From Pseudomonadota bacterium (GTDB taxonomy: Bacteria > Pseudomonadota > Gammaproteobacteria > Burkholderiales > Methylophilaceae): DNA of 64,000 nt. Positions 26,487-36,430 of the stretch are shown here, one piece after another. The number at the start of each line of letters is the position of its first letter. Positions within the stretch are counted from its first letter, which is position 1. Made by a program: the position numbers and the translations under genes. Below the pieces are notes generated by a model. It was not told the origin of the DNA and ran no database searches. It worked only from the letters and a program-made list of their open reading frames with translations. The stretch lies in contig JAKOVB010000020.1 of NCBI GenBank assembly GCA_029782295.1, positions 62,001-126,000 on the forward strand, written 5' to 3'.

Positions 26487-27944
26487 TTACTTGCGCCAAT
26501 ATTGAGGCGTGAACAGCACCAGCAGGGTGAACACTTCAAGACGTCCCAGCAGCATGGCGAAACTGCAAACCCAGGTCTGGAAGTCGGTGAGAACTCCGAA
26601 ATTGCCAGCCGGTCCGACCTGGTTGAGGCCGGGACCCGCGTTATTGATGCAGGCGATGATGGCGGTAAAACTGCTGACGAAATCCAGTCCGCTGCCCATC
26701 AGCAGGAACGTGAGTACGACGATGCTCATGAAATAGAGAAAGATGAAACCCAGCACGGCAACGACGACCGTTTCCGGAATCCGGGCGCTACCGATGCGTA
26801 GCGGCGTCACGGCGCTGGGGTGGATCAGCTTGGTCAACTCCCGTCCGGCCTGCTTGACCAGCAACAGGGTTCGCACCATCTTGATACCGCCCCCGGTCGA
26901 GCCGGAACTGACGGATATGCAGGAAAGGAATAGCATCCAGAGCGGTGCAAAAATCGGCCATTGGTTGAAATCGACGCTGGCGAAACCACAATCCGTGGCC
27001 AGGGAAACCAGATTGAAACTGGCATGCCGCAAAGCCACCAGGTAGGTCGGATAGGTCCCTTTCAGCCACAAAAACAGGGCAATCCCGAAGCAGCTGGCGA
27101 TGGTCAGCCCCAGAAACGCCTGCGCCTCGACATCCTGCAGGTAGGCTCTGAAACTGCGCCCATGCCACGCGATGAAATGCGTGGCAAAGTTGATGCCCGC
27201 GATCAGCATGAACACGATCAGGATGAATTCGATCAACGGCGAATTGAAATAGCCGACACTGGCGTCATGGGTGGAAAATCCGCCCAGGCCCATTGCGGCA
27301 AAAGCATGGCAGATGGCATCCAGCCAGTTCATTCCTGCCCACTTCAGGGCCAGGATACAGACCACCGTGATACCAGTGTAGACGTACCAGAGGGCCTTGG
27401 CAGTCTCGGCAATGCGCGGGGTCAGCTTGCTGTCCTTGAAGGGCCCGGGCGTTTCGGCCTTGAACATCTGCATGCCCCCAACGCCCAGCAACGGCAGGAT
27501 CGCCACCGCCAGCACGATGATACCCATGCCGCCCAACCAGTTGAGTTCGTGCCGCCACAGGTTGATCGCCGGGGGCAGCTTGTCGAGTCCGGTCAGTACC
27601 GTGGCACCAGTGGTCGACAGTCCGGACATGGTTTCGAAAAAAGCATCGGTGAAGGACAGCCCCTCGATATACAACATCAGGGGCAGGGTGGAAATCGCCG
27701 CCATCACAAACCAGCCCAGCACCACCAGCAGGTAGCCGTCCCGCGGCTTGAGGTCGCGCTTGAAGCCTCGGGTCAGCCACCAGAGCAACGCACCCGAGGC
27801 CAGGGTCATCAGCCCCCCATCGACGAAATCCCTGAAACTGCCATCATCGTAGATGAGTGCTGCAGCCAGCGGCATGGCATAGGTCAGACTGAACACCACC
27901 AGCATCAGCCCGAGAACATGCGCGATGGGCAACAGCTTGTTCAT
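26487..27944 (-). CDS. trkH: TrkH potassium uptake channel
   Basis: TrkH (485 residues) is the membrane subunit of the Trk K+ uptake system. It has the repeated M1-P-M2 layout with selectivity-filter segments recognisable as TTGATVLTGL, GLGGFSTHDAS, ATDCGFASVDF and NNAGPGLNQVGP, and the intramembrane loop SGSTGGGIKMVRTLLL. It overlaps trkA by 4 bp and is the last gene of the long minus-strand operon. It is convergent with thiO; the 40-bp gap has GC-rich dyads but no T run. Confidence 0.95.
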   Translation of the reverse strand: MNKLLPIAHVLGLMLVVFSLTYAMPLAAALIYDDGSFRDFVDGGLMTLASGALLWWLTRGFKRDLKPRDGYLLVVLGWFVMAAISTLPLMLYIEGLSFTDAFFETMSGLSTTGATVLTGLDKLPPAINLWRHELNWLGGMGIIVLAVAILPLLGVGGMQMFKAETPGPFKDSKLTPRIAETAKALWYVYTGITVVCILALKWAGMNWLDAICHAFAAMGLGGFSTHDASVGYFNSPLIEFILIVFMLIAGINFATHFIAWHGRSFRAYLQDVEAQAFLGLTIASCFGIALFLWLKGTYPTYLVALRHASFNLVSLATDCGFASVDFNQWPIFAPLWMLFLSCISVSSGSTGGGIKMVRTLLLVKQAGRELTKLIHPSAVTPLRIGSARIPETVVVAVLGFIFLYFMSIVVLTFLLMGSGLDFVSSFTAIIACINNAGPGLNQVGPAGNFGVLTDFQTWVCSFAMLLGRLEVFTLLVLFTPQYWRK

Positions 27945-29287
27945 GTCTGGAAAAGCCGCTCGACAGTACGGATCAGTTTCTTTTCGACGACGAATACGAT
28001 CAGGTGGTCGCCTGCTTCGATCACGGTGTTGCGATGGGCGATGATGACCTGTCCGTCCCGCACCACCGCACCAATGGTGATGCCGCGCGGCAAATCGCTG
28101 TCGCCCAGGCTGCGCCCAATCGTCCGCCCCCCCTGGACCACCACTTCCATCGCTTCAGCAGCCCCCAGACGCAGAGAATGTACTTGTGCGAGGTTGCCGC
28201 TACGGACATGTGCCAGCAAGGTACCGATGGTCGCCTGGGCGGGTGACAGCGCGATGTCGATCTTGCCACCCTGCACCAGATCGACGTAACTCATGCGGTT
28301 GACCAGCACGATGACCTTGCGCGCCCCGCATTTCTTGGCAAGCAGCGCGGAAATGATGTTGTCTTGGTCATCATTGGTGAGCGCGAGAAAAACATCCATG
28401 TCATCGATGTTTTCCGCCTGCAGGAGCGACTCGTCCGTGGCCTCGCCATGCAAGACCAGGGTTTTTTCCAGTTCGTGTGCCAGCAGGCCACAGGTACGCT
28501 CGTTGCGCTCGATCAGCTTGACTTCGCAGCGCCCTTCGAGCGCCCTGGCCAGACGACGGCCGATATTGCCGCCACCGCCAATCATGACCCTTCGAACGGG
28601 CTGTTCGGCGCCATGCACTTCCCGCAGCACATTGGAAATGTTGTCACGGGCTGCGACGAAGAACACCTCATCCCCCTCTTCCACGACCGTCGTGCCTTCG
28701 GGGGGAAGCGGGCGGTCCTTGCGGAAAATTGCCGCCACCCGTGCCTCCACATGCGGCATGTCCTTGCGCAGCGCAGATAACGGACGTCCGGTCAGGGGGC
28801 CATCCTGCTCGGCGCGAACCGCTGCCAGCCCGATCTGTCCCCCTGCGAATTCCAGCACCTGCAGGGCCTCCGGATAATCAATCAACCGTTCCAGGTAGCG
28901 GGTAATTTCCTCTTCCGGACTGATGATGAAATCCACTCCCAGGCATTCGGGGACAAACAATTCAGGATAGGCCAGATAATCCGCTGATCTGATGCGAGCA
29001 ATCCTGGTCGGAACCTGGCTGAGGGTGGCGGCGATGCGGCAGGCCAGCATGTTGGTTTCATCGCTCTGGGTCACGGCCAGAAGCAGGTCGGCCTCGCGAA
29101 TTCCTGCGTCCAGCAGCACACTGGGATTCGACCCGTATCCCCTTACGGTGCGGAGGTCAAACCTGTCCTGCAATGCATGCAGGCGGTCGGCATCGACATC
29201 GATGACGGTAATATCGTTATCTTCGCTGATCAGGCGCTCCGCGGCGGAAGTACCCACCTGGCCAGCCCCGATGATCACGATATTCAT
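27941..29287 (-). CDS. trkA: TrkA, NAD-binding regulatory subunit of Trk
   Basis: TrkA (448 residues) gates TrkH and binds NAD(H). It has two Rossmann RCK domains (IIGAGQVGTSAAERL at residue 5 and MIGGGGNIGRRLARAL near 235), each followed by a TrkA-C domain. Length is close to E. coli TrkA (458). It overlaps both neighbours (ntrX, trkH) by 4 bp, a strong sign of co-translation. The joining of ntrYX to trkAH is also seen in alphaproteobacteria. Confidence 0.95.
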   Translation of the reverse strand: MNIVIIGAGQVGTSAAERLISEDNDITVIDVDADRLHALQDRFDLRTVRGYGSNPSVLLDAGIREADLLLAVTQSDETNMLACRIAATLSQVPTRIARIRSADYLAYPELFVPECLGVDFIISPEEEITRYLERLIDYPEALQVLEFAGGQIGLAAVRAEQDGPLTGRPLSALRKDMPHVEARVAAIFRKDRPLPPEGTTVVEEGDEVFFVAARDNISNVLREVHGAEQPVRRVMIGGGGNIGRRLARALEGRCEVKLIERNERTCGLLAHELEKTLVLHGEATDESLLQAENIDDMDVFLALTNDDQDNIISALLAKKCGARKVIVLVNRMSYVDLVQGGKIDIALSPAQATIGTLLAHVRSGNLAQVHSLRLGAAEAMEVVVQGGRTIGRSLGDSDLPRGITIGAVVRDGQVIIAHRNTVIEAGDHLIVFVVEKKLIRTVERLFQT

Positions 29288-30549
29288 TGCCTGGTCCGGA
29301 TATTGAGTTGCTTCAGTTTTCGGTAAAGATGGGTGCGCTCCAGTTCCACCGCCTCGGCCACCCGGCTCATGTTGCCACCTGCCTTAGCGATCTGGTGCTC
29401 AAAATACAGGCGCTCGAAAGCGTCGCGCGCTTCACGCAGGGGTTGGTCCAGATCCAGTGGCAGCGGGATAGCTGTCGCCACGACGGGTTCAGTCACGGCG
29501 AACTGCTCAAGCACCCGATGGACTTCCTCCAGTGTGATTTTTTCACCCAGACTGGTCAGCATCAGGTTCTTCACAACGCCGTTGAGCTGGCTCAGGTTGC
29601 CTGGCCACTCGGCGTTGCGCAAGGCGTTGAGGGCGGCAATGTCAAATTCACGATAGGGCGCTGCTCCGCTCTCAGCCAGCAGCGTCGCCATGGCCTTGAC
29701 CAGATCGGGGATGTCCTCCCGGTGTTCCGCAAGGGCCGGGATCTGCAAAGTCAAACCGGACAACAACTGCAACAGCGTCTCATCGAACTGCCCCTGCTGG
29801 GCCAGCGACGGCAGGCTGCGCGTGGTTGCGCAAACCACTCGAACCGCGTATTTCTGCGCCTTGCCGATCAGAAGTGCCAGCCCTTTCTGGGCAGTCTTGC
29901 CAAGATCGGCGACCTCCGGAATGTAAATCAGTCCCTCCCGGGCCTGCTCGAGGAGATCCAGCGGCGCATCCGCCAGCTTTTCATAATGATCGAGTTCCAG
30001 CCAGGGCGTCCCCGTACGATGCAGAAAATGGGCGCACAGGTCAGCGCCACTCCCCTTGGGCCCGATCAGCAACAAGGGGACATCCATAATGGCCACCTGC
30101 TCCAGGCGTTCCCGCAAGGCACTGACCGCAGCGCTCTTGCCCAGGCTCAGCAGGTTCATATCCGACCGCGGTGCCTGCTCGGCGTGCTTGAGCGCGGCTT
30201 CGACCGTTTTTAGCAATTTCTGGAGGGCGATGGGTTTTTCGAGAAAGTCGAAGGCCCCGATGCGGGTGGCTTCCACAGCCGTATCGATGGTGCCGTGGCC
30301 GGACATCATCACCACCGGCATGGTCAGCAATCCTCCGTTTCCCCATTCCTTCAGCAGGCTGATGCCATCGCAATCCGGCATCCAGATATCGAGCAGCACC
30401 AGGTCCGGCCGCATCTGCTGGCGCAGGTCGCGTGCCTGGGCTGCGTTCTCGGCCAGCTTCACGTGATAGCCCTCGTCCTGCAGGATGTCGTAGAGCAGTT
30501 CGCGGATGCCGACCTCGTCATCCACCACCAGTACATGTCTTGCCGTCAT
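29284..30549 (-). CDS. ntrX: NtrX-like response regulator with a degenerate AAA+ domain
   Basis: This 421-residue regulator has an intact receiver (VVDDEVG, phospho-Asp in VLLDIWMPDCDG, Lys in LEKPI) and an intact C-terminal Fis-type helix-turn-helix (GGNMSRVAEAVELERTHLYR). The central domain has the size and some secondary structure of a sigma-54 activator but lacks the working motifs. Walker A is GPKGSGAD with no Lys, Walker B is EGLIYIPEV with no Asp-Glu, GAFTGA is absent, and the arginine-finger region has no Arg (ETLLQLLSG). It should therefore not remodel sigma-54 holoenzyme, though it can still be phosphorylated and bind DNA. It overlaps ntrY and trkA by 4 bp each. Confidence 0.88.
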   Translation of the reverse strand: MTARHVLVVDDEVGIRELLYDILQDEGYHVKLAENAAQARDLRQQMRPDLVLLDIWMPDCDGISLLKEWGNGGLLTMPVVMMSGHGTIDTAVEATRIGAFDFLEKPIALQKLLKTVEAALKHAEQAPRSDMNLLSLGKSAAVSALRERLEQVAIMDVPLLLIGPKGSGADLCAHFLHRTGTPWLELDHYEKLADAPLDLLEQAREGLIYIPEVADLGKTAQKGLALLIGKAQKYAVRVVCATTRSLPSLAQQGQFDETLLQLLSGLTLQIPALAEHREDIPDLVKAMATLLAESGAAPYREFDIAALNALRNAEWPGNLSQLNGVVKNLMLTSLGEKITLEEVHRVLEQFAVTEPVVATAIPLPLDLDQPLREARDAFERLYFEHQIAKAGGNMSRVAEAVELERTHLYRKLKQLNIRTRQ

Positions 30550-32666
30550 GCCTTGCCTCCCGCCACAGGCAGAAGAATGGCCACGCTTGCGCCCCCCTGC
30601 GGCTGGTTTTCGATCTTGATGTTACCTTTGTGTTCTTCCACGATTTTCTTCACGATGGCCAGGCCCAGTCCGGTGCCATGCCGTTTTGTTGTCACATAGG
30701 GCTCGAAGGCACGACCGATGAGGTCGGCCGGGAACCCGGCGCCATTGTCGATAATGGCCAGTTTCACCATACCATGTTCGCCGGTGATTTTCACGCGGAT
30801 CATCGGGGTTGCATGCCCCTCCAGTGCGTCCTGCGCATTCTTCAACAGGTTGTGCAGCACCTGCCTCAGCATGGTGGCGTCGCCCTGTACCAACGGCAGC
30901 TCCTCCTCGAACTCGGTGGTGATGCCGATCCCGTGCGATTCATACAGCGCCAGCACGTCCTGCATCAAGCGTACCAGATCCAGCGCAGCAAGATTCAGCA
31001 TTGGTGAACGCGCGTATTCGCTGAATTCGTCCACCATGCTTTTCATGGCACCAACCTGATTCACGATGGTGTGTGTGGCACGGCGCAGGACTTCTGCATC
31101 CGCCTCGTCCAGCTTCGCCGCCAATTTATGTTCCAGCCGTTCCGCCGAAAGCATGATGGGGGTCAATGGATTTTTGATCTCGTGGGCCAGTCGCCTTGCC
31201 ACTTCCCCCCACGCAGCATCTCGTTGCGCCTGCAACAGGGTGGTCACATCGTCGAAAACCACCACGTAGCCGCTATCCGCGCCCTGCGGCAAACGGGTGC
31301 CCCGCACCAGCAGCACCTGCGCACCACCAATCTCCAGTTGCTGCTGCCATTCGGCAACTTCCCCGGCGTTGAAATTGGCCCGGATCGCTTGCGCCAGCAC
31401 CGACACGGCAGAAGCCGGCATCGCGGTTTCCAGTTGCTCCGCGGCATGCCCCAGCAACGAGGCGAGGTCGTGATGCAGGATTTGCTCGGCGGTCGGGTTG
31501 TAGGTGCGGAGGCAGAACTGCTCATCGAGCGCGATCACCCCGGAAGAAAGGTGGGAAAGAATGGTTTCCAGACGCCCGCGCGCCGCCTCGACACGCTCGC
31601 GGTTGCGTTCCGCAGCCTGCGTCGCTTCCAGCAGGCGTGTGCTCATGCTGTTGAATGACTTCATCAGCATGCCCAACTCATCCTTGCCGTGCGAAGGCAG
31701 CTGCTTGCCGTAATCGCCGTCGGCGATAGCTCGAGTACCTTCGGCCAGCAACCCGATCGGCGCGGAAAGCCGCCGGCTCAGCACGAAGGCGAACGCCACG
31801 GCGGAGAGCATCGCCAGCATCAGCACCAGCGTCAGGGTCAGGGCGAACACCTCCTTCAACGCGGAACGGCTATAGGAGAGCTCCTGGTAATCCTGGTAGA
31901 CCTCCTGCACCGCTTCTGCCGTTCCGGACAAGGCCTTGGGTACCGGCTGCAGCAACTGCAGGATGCGCGTTTCTCCGCGCAGGTCCGGGCTGTTTACCGG
32001 CGACAGCACGCGCAGGTAGAGCCCCTTGCCCGGAATCGGCTCGATCTTGCCATAGACACGCTGACGCGCCTGCCGCAATTGGGTCAGGCTGGGCAGTTCC
32101 GGCAAGAAGCTGCTGGCGTCCCGGCTCGAAATCGCGAGAATGCGCCCCTGCTGGTTAAGCAGCACCGCGTCCTGCACACCGCTTTTCTCGCGCAGGTCAT
32201 TGAGCAGCGTCAGGCTGGAACCGCCCGTCTGGAAGGCCAGCGTCAACGCCATGCTTTCCCCCTTCTCTTCCAGGTCTGCCAGCATGATGTCGAGCGTGCT
32301 CTGGCCCAGTCGCAAGCCTCCGTCCAGCGCGGCCTCGACCTTGACGTTAAACCAGGATTCGATGGCCCGTGTCAGGAAATTCACCGAAACCGCGTACACG
32401 ATGACGCCCGGGATGAGTGCCATCAACGCAAACGCACCCAGCAAACGCAACGTTAGCCGGCTGCCGACCACGCGGGCACGCATCTGCTTGTAGAGCTTCC
32501 ACAACTGCTGACCGATGAGGAGGGTCAGGAACAGCGCCAGAGCGATGTTCAACCCGAGCAGCACGGTGTAGTTCTGTCCGGAAAGCGCCGAGTTGGCGCT
32601 GGCATGCGACAGCAGATAGAGCAGCACCGCGCCCAGCGCAGCACAGACAAAAACGATGTATTTCAT
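30546..32666 (-). CDS. ntrY: NtrY-like sensor histidine kinase
   Basis: This 706-residue membrane kinase has two N-terminal TM helices (about 5-24 and 37-57), a third at about 76-96, a large periplasmic region and TM4 near 285-310. A HAMP linker (RRLSAPIGLLAEGT), a PAS domain (about 370-480) and the DHp motif RRLAHEIKNPLTPI follow. The ATPase domain has NLLKNAQDAL, IDNGAGFP and GTGLGLAIVKKIVEEH. NtrY/NtrX pairs respond to nitrogen or redox conditions. The start codon immediately follows the stop of the DUF4390 gene. Confidence 0.93.
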   Translation of the reverse strand: MKYIVFVCAALGAVLLYLLSHASANSALSGQNYTVLLGLNIALALFLTLLIGQQLWKLYKQMRARVVGSRLTLRLLGAFALMALIPGVIVYAVSVNFLTRAIESWFNVKVEAALDGGLRLGQSTLDIMLADLEEKGESMALTLAFQTGGSSLTLLNDLREKSGVQDAVLLNQQGRILAISSRDASSFLPELPSLTQLRQARQRVYGKIEPIPGKGLYLRVLSPVNSPDLRGETRILQLLQPVPKALSGTAEAVQEVYQDYQELSYSRSALKEVFALTLTLVLMLAMLSAVAFAFVLSRRLSAPIGLLAEGTRAIADGDYGKQLPSHGKDELGMLMKSFNSMSTRLLEATQAAERNRERVEAARGRLETILSHLSSGVIALDEQFCLRTYNPTAEQILHHDLASLLGHAAEQLETAMPASAVSVLAQAIRANFNAGEVAEWQQQLEIGGAQVLLVRGTRLPQGADSGYVVVFDDVTTLLQAQRDAAWGEVARRLAHEIKNPLTPIMLSAERLEHKLAAKLDEADAEVLRRATHTIVNQVGAMKSMVDEFSEYARSPMLNLAALDLVRLMQDVLALYESHGIGITTEFEEELPLVQGDATMLRQVLHNLLKNAQDALEGHATPMIRVKITGEHGMVKLAIIDNGAGFPADLIGRAFEPYVTTKRHGTGLGLAIVKKIVEEHKGNIKIENQPQGGASVAILLPVAGGKA

Positions 32667-33230
32667 TTAGAAGACCGGGGTCCAGCGGTAACGCTCGGAC
32701 ACCAGGTTCCACTTCTCGGACCCCAGCGCCTCCACCTGCAAGGCCTTGGGCAGACGCGTCAGGTCAAGCCGCATCCGCAGCATGGCCTGGTAGTTTTCGC
32801 CTTTGGCAATCTGGGATTTTTCGAAGACGATCCAGTCGCGGACCCGCGAAAGTTCGTCCAGTGCTTCAGCCAGGGTAGCAAAGGATTTCTGGTGCTTGGG
32901 CAGGTTGATCAGGTACTGGCGTGACAGGGCGTGGTAAGACAGCCTAATGCGTTGTGTCGTCGTGGTGATTTCATCGTCGAACCAGTAGCGACGGGGCTGC
33001 ACCAACTGGAATTCGACCAGGAAGTTGAGCGGAACCCCTTTGTTCAGCGCCTCCTCGACTTCCGGACTGAATTCGATGCCAAAATCGGCATTCAGCTGAA
33101 AAGCATCGCTGGTGGCCACCAGTTCGGCACTTTTGACTTCGATCCCTGCCGCCATCGCGTTACCGGCCAGGAACATCCAGAGGGAAAGCAAGCCAAAGGC
33201 GAGCCAGCTACACCTTTTCCAGTAGTGCAT
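32667..33230 (-). CDS. DUF4390 exported protein
   Basis: This protein (about 187 residues) has a signal peptide (WLAFGLLSLWMFLAGNAMA) followed by a beta-rich domain with the DUF4390 pattern (FNADFGIEFSPEVEEAL-like, RRYWFDDEI, LSYHALSRQYLI). The start at 33230 gives a normal signal peptide; an ATG at 33245 would add five residues. The gene overlaps the end of rsmB by 23 bp and its stop abuts the ntrY start. Function is unknown. Its consistent position before ntrY suggests a periplasmic partner of the sensor. Confidence 0.82.
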   Translation of the reverse strand: MHYWKRCSWLAFGLLSLWMFLAGNAMAAGIEVKSAELVATSDAFQLNADFGIEFSPEVEEALNKGVPLNFLVEFQLVQPRRYWFDDEITTTTQRIRLSYHALSRQYLINLPKHQKSFATLAEALDELSRVRDWIVFEKSQIAKGENYQAMLRMRLDLTRLPKALQVEALGSEKWNLVSERYRWTPVF

Positions 33231-34476
33231 AGAAGAACCCGTCATGTTCGCTACAGGGAAGCAACTGGCCGTGATCCAGGATGCCAAGGGGCAGTTGCCG
33301 GGCGCCGGCCTGTTCCTGCAGAAAGCGGTCGATCTGCTGTTGATTTTCTTCGACAAACACGGAACAGGTCGCGTACAACAATTTACCACCGATTGCGAGT
33401 AGCGGCCACAGCCCACGCAAAATGGCGGCCTGCTGGGTAGCGAAAATGCGCAGGTCGGCTTCCCTGCGAAGCCACTTGATATCCACGTGGCGACGGACGA
33501 TCCCGGAGGCACTGCACGGCACGTCCGCGAGGATGCGGTCGAACTTGCCCTCGCCATCCCACCATCCGAACGGGTTGGCCGCATCGCCGATGCGCAGGTC
33601 GGCTTGCAACCCGAGACGCACCAGATTGCTGCGGGTGCGCGTAATACGGTCAGCATCGCTGTCGACCGCCGTCATGGCGACATCGGCCACTTCCAGGATA
33701 TGGCCTGTCTTGCCACCGGGTGCACAACAGGCATCCAGCACCTGCATGCCGTCCCGCACATCCAGCAACAACGCCGCATACTGGGCACCGAAATCCTGTA
33801 CCGATACATCGCCCTCGCCGAAACCCGGCAGCTTGTCTACGCCCACCGGCTGCGCGAGCACCACGGCATCATGCCCCAGTGCACGGGCTTCGATCCCGCC
33901 CTGCTTCAGGGCTTCCAGGTAGGCGGGAACACTGGTACGACGCCTGTTGACGCGCAAGGTCATGGGCGGACGCTGGTTGCCGGCATCCAGCATGGGCTCC
34001 CACGCCTGCGGGTACTGCTGCCTGAGCTTGGCGATCCACCACCCCGGATAGGAATACCGGGCGGATTCATTGTCGGCCAGCGCGGTCTCAAGCGCCTCGC
34101 GTCGACGCAGGAAATTGCGCAGCACCGCATTCACCAGCCCCTTCGCCCATGGCTTGCGGAATTGCCCGGCTGCCTTCACGGCATGGTCGACCACGGCGTA
34201 GGGCGAGGTCTTGCTGAATTCCAGTTGGTAAAGAGACACCAGCAACAGGTGCCGGACGCGCTCGTCATCCAGCTTGCGCGTCAGCAATTGCCCGAGAAAA
34301 GCCTGCAACCGCCCCAGGTGGCGCAATGCGCCATAACTCAGATCCTGGGTGATACCGCGCTGCTGGGGGGTCAGCTGGGGATGCAGCTTCCACACCCCCT
34401 CCAACGTCTGGGTCAGATTATGCCCGGCCAGCACCTGTCCCAGGGTTTGCGCGGCGAGGAGCTGGCTCTTGTCCAA
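33208..34476 (-). CDS. rsmB: 16S rRNA m5C967 methyltransferase
   Basis: RsmB (422 residues) methylates C967 of 16S rRNA using S-adenosylmethionine. An N-terminal NusB-like helical domain (about 1-140) precedes the Rossmann methyltransferase domain, with the SAM motif LDACCAPGGKTGHIL, catalytic Cys in DVPCSASG and second Cys in YATCSVF. The start is a TTG at 34476, one base after the htpX stop. Synthesis probably depends on htpX translation. Confidence 0.93.
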   Translation of the reverse strand: MDKSQLLAAQTLGQVLAGHNLTQTLEGVWKLHPQLTPQQRGITQDLSYGALRHLGRLQAFLGQLLTRKLDDERVRHLLLVSLYQLEFSKTSPYAVVDHAVKAAGQFRKPWAKGLVNAVLRNFLRRREALETALADNESARYSYPGWWIAKLRQQYPQAWEPMLDAGNQRPPMTLRVNRRRTSVPAYLEALKQGGIEARALGHDAVVLAQPVGVDKLPGFGEGDVSVQDFGAQYAALLLDVRDGMQVLDACCAPGGKTGHILEVADVAMTAVDSDADRITRTRSNLVRLGLQADLRIGDAANPFGWWDGEGKFDRILADVPCSASGIVRRHVDIKWLRREADLRIFATQQAAILRGLWPLLAIGGKLLYATCSVFVEENQQQIDRFLQEQAGARQLPLGILDHGQLLPCSEHDGFFYALLEKV

Positions 34477-34477
34477 A

Positions 34478-35323
34478 TCAGGCCGCCATCGCCAACAGGC
34501 GCGCGACGCGTTCTTCCGTCTGCGGATGGGTGCTGAACAACCCCTTGATGCCGTCTGCGGACAACGGATTGATGATCATCATCTGCGCCGTTTCCGGATG
34601 CGCTTCGGCAGTCTCCATAGGAATCTGGTGGGCATAGTTGTGAATTTTTTCCAGCGCAGCCGCCAATGCCCTGGGGTCGCCGCAAATCTCAGCGCCGCCA
34701 CGGTCTGCTTCGAATTCGCGGGCACGCGAAATCGCCATCTGGATCAGCATGGCCGCGATCGGCGCCAGGATCATGATCAGGATCGCCACGGCCGGATGGA
34801 CATTGCGCTCGCGATCGCCCCCGCCGGCAAACAGCATCCCGAACTGGGCAATCGAAGAAATCGCACCGGCGATGGTCGCCGAGATGGTCGAAATCAGGGT
34901 GTCGCGGTGCTTCACGTGCGCCAGTTCATGCGCCATCACCCCGCGCAGCTCGCGCTCGCTCAGGATATTCATGATGCCCGTCGTGGCAGCCACGGCGGCA
35001 TGCTCCGGGTCGCGACCGGTCGCGAAGGCATTGGGTTGCGCCTCATCGATGATGTAGACCTTGGGCATCGGCAGGCCGGCATTCTGCGACAGTTCACGGA
35101 TCATGCCGTAGAACTGCGGCGCCGAGGACGCATCGACCTCCTGTGCGTTGTACATCTTCAGCACCGCGGTATCCGAGAACCAGTAGGCATAGACATTCAT
35201 CGCCGCCGCGATCAGCAGGGCAATCATCATGCCGCCGGCCCCACCCAGTGCAGCACCGACCATCCCGAACAGCACGACGATCCCGGCCATCAGGATCGAG
35301 GTCTTCAACCAGTTTCCAAGCAT
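34478..35323 (-). CDS. htpX: HtpX membrane zinc protease
   Basis: HtpX (281 residues) is an M48 inner-membrane protease for misfolded membrane proteins. Two N-terminal TM helices (about 6-48), the zinc motif [10 protein letters not shown], two further TM helices (about 148-195) and the third-ligand motif [11 protein letters not shown] are all present. The start at 35323 has AAAGGA upstream and encodes the expected membrane helix; the longer open frame upstream is fmt shadow. It is followed without a gap by rsmB. Confidence 0.95.
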   Translation of the reverse strand: MLGNWLKTSILMAGIVVLFGMVGAALGGAGGMMIALLIAAAMNVYAYWFSDTAVLKMYNAQEVDASSAPQFYGMIRELSQNAGLPMPKVYIIDEAQPNAFATGRDPEHAAVAATTGIMNILSERELRGVMAHELAHVKHRDTLISTISATIAGAISSIAQFGMLFAGGGDRERNVHPAVAILIMILAPIAAMLIQMAISRAREFEADRGGAEICGDPRALAAALEKIHNYAHQIPMETAEAHPETAQMMIINPLSADGIKGLFSTHPQTEERVARLLAMAA

Positions 35324-35385
35324 GTTACGAATTCCTTTCTGAATATGGACAAACCACCTTTTAGATGGCGGCCGCCCGGAATAAT

Positions 35386-36303
35386 TCAAGTGCTGAAGCG
35401 TGCGCCGGGCTTCAGAGGGTTGCCGGCCAGGAAATCCTTCCAGGGCATGCGCCGGCCACCCGGCTTCTGCAACTCCTCGATACGCAGTACGCCGTTGCCG
35501 CAAGCCACATCGATTCCGGCCTGCAGGCCGACCACTTCCCCCGGCACGCCCGTGCCGGCAACGGCGCGCGCAAACCAGATCTTCCATGTTTCCTCGCCCA
35601 TCACGGCTTGCGCCACCGGAAACGGATTGAATGCCCGGACCTGCCGAGACAGCTCTTCAGCACTCCGACGCCATTCCAGAGGGGATTCTTCCTTGCGCAG
35701 CTTCTCGGCATAGGTGACCAGGGCTGGATCCTGCGGCTGCGGGATAATCCGGTCGAGTTCTGCCAGGGTGTCCACCATCAGACGCCCGCCCAAAGACGCC
35801 AACCCGTCATGCAGGGTCTGCGCCGTATCCTGCTCGGTAATCGGCAGCACGCCCTTTTTCAACATATCTCCCGCATCCAGCGCCAGCACTACTTCCATGA
35901 TGGTGACGCCGGTTTCCCTGTCACCTGCCTGGAGGGCACGCTGGATCGGCGCCGCACCCCGCCAGCGCGGCAGCAGGGAAGCATGGATATTCAGGCAGCC
36001 CCGGCGCGGCATATCGAGTACCGCTTGCGGCAGGATCAACCCATAAGCGGCCACGACCATCACGTCGTGCGGGACAGCGGCTACCGGCGCCTGACTCTCC
36101 GGAGTCTTCAAGGTTTCCGGCTGATACACGGGGATGGCATATTGCAGGGCCAACTCCTTGACCGGGCTGGCCTTGAGCTTCATGCCACGCCCGGCGGGGC
36201 GGTCCGGCTGTGTCAGCACCAGCACGACCTCATGGCCGGCATCGATCAGCGCCTGCAAGGCGGGGACGGCAAAATCCGGCGTACCGGCAAAAATGACTTT
36301 CAT
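35386..36303 (-). CDS. fmt: Methionyl-tRNA formyltransferase
   Basis: Fmt (305 residues) formylates initiator Met-tRNA. The protein starts [16 protein letters not shown] at 36303, preceded by GGGAG. The formyl-THF site [17 protein letters not shown] and the ALDAGDML segment are intact, and the C-terminal OB-type domain is present. It lies downstream of def, separated by 127 bp containing a dispersed repeat. Confidence 0.95.
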   Translation of the reverse strand: MKVIFAGTPDFAVPALQALIDAGHEVVLVLTQPDRPAGRGMKLKASPVKELALQYAIPVYQPETLKTPESQAPVAAVPHDVMVVAAYGLILPQAVLDMPRRGCLNIHASLLPRWRGAAPIQRALQAGDRETGVTIMEVVLALDAGDMLKKGVLPITEQDTAQTLHDGLASLGGRLMVDTLAELDRIIPQPQDPALVTYAEKLRKEESPLEWRRSAEELSRQVRAFNPFPVAQAVMGEETWKIWFARAVAGTGVPGEVVGLQAGIDVACGNGVLRIEELQKPGGRRMPWKDFLAGNPLKPGARFST

Positions 36304-36349
36304 CGAATCTCCCGATCGGGCAACTTGTTTGCTGCACTCTTTCGCAGAC

Positions 36350-36401
36350 AAGGCAGTGGTGCGCAGACAGTACATTCAAGTACGGTAAGCGCCGCCAACG
36401 C
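36350..36401 (+). repeat. Dispersed repeat, copy A
   Basis: This 52-bp block lies in the def-fmt gap. It shares with a block at 61791-61842, in the same orientation, the pattern AAGGC-N7-CGCAGACA, a 9-10 bp spacer, then GTACGGYAAG and a GC-rich end with CAACGC. Here CGCAGACA also occurs a second time just upstream (36343-36350). It crosses no gene. This looks like an intergenic repeat family; copy number in the genome is unknown. Confidence 0.6.
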
Positions 36402-36430
36402 CGTATACGGGCGTATGCAGCTCACAAGCA

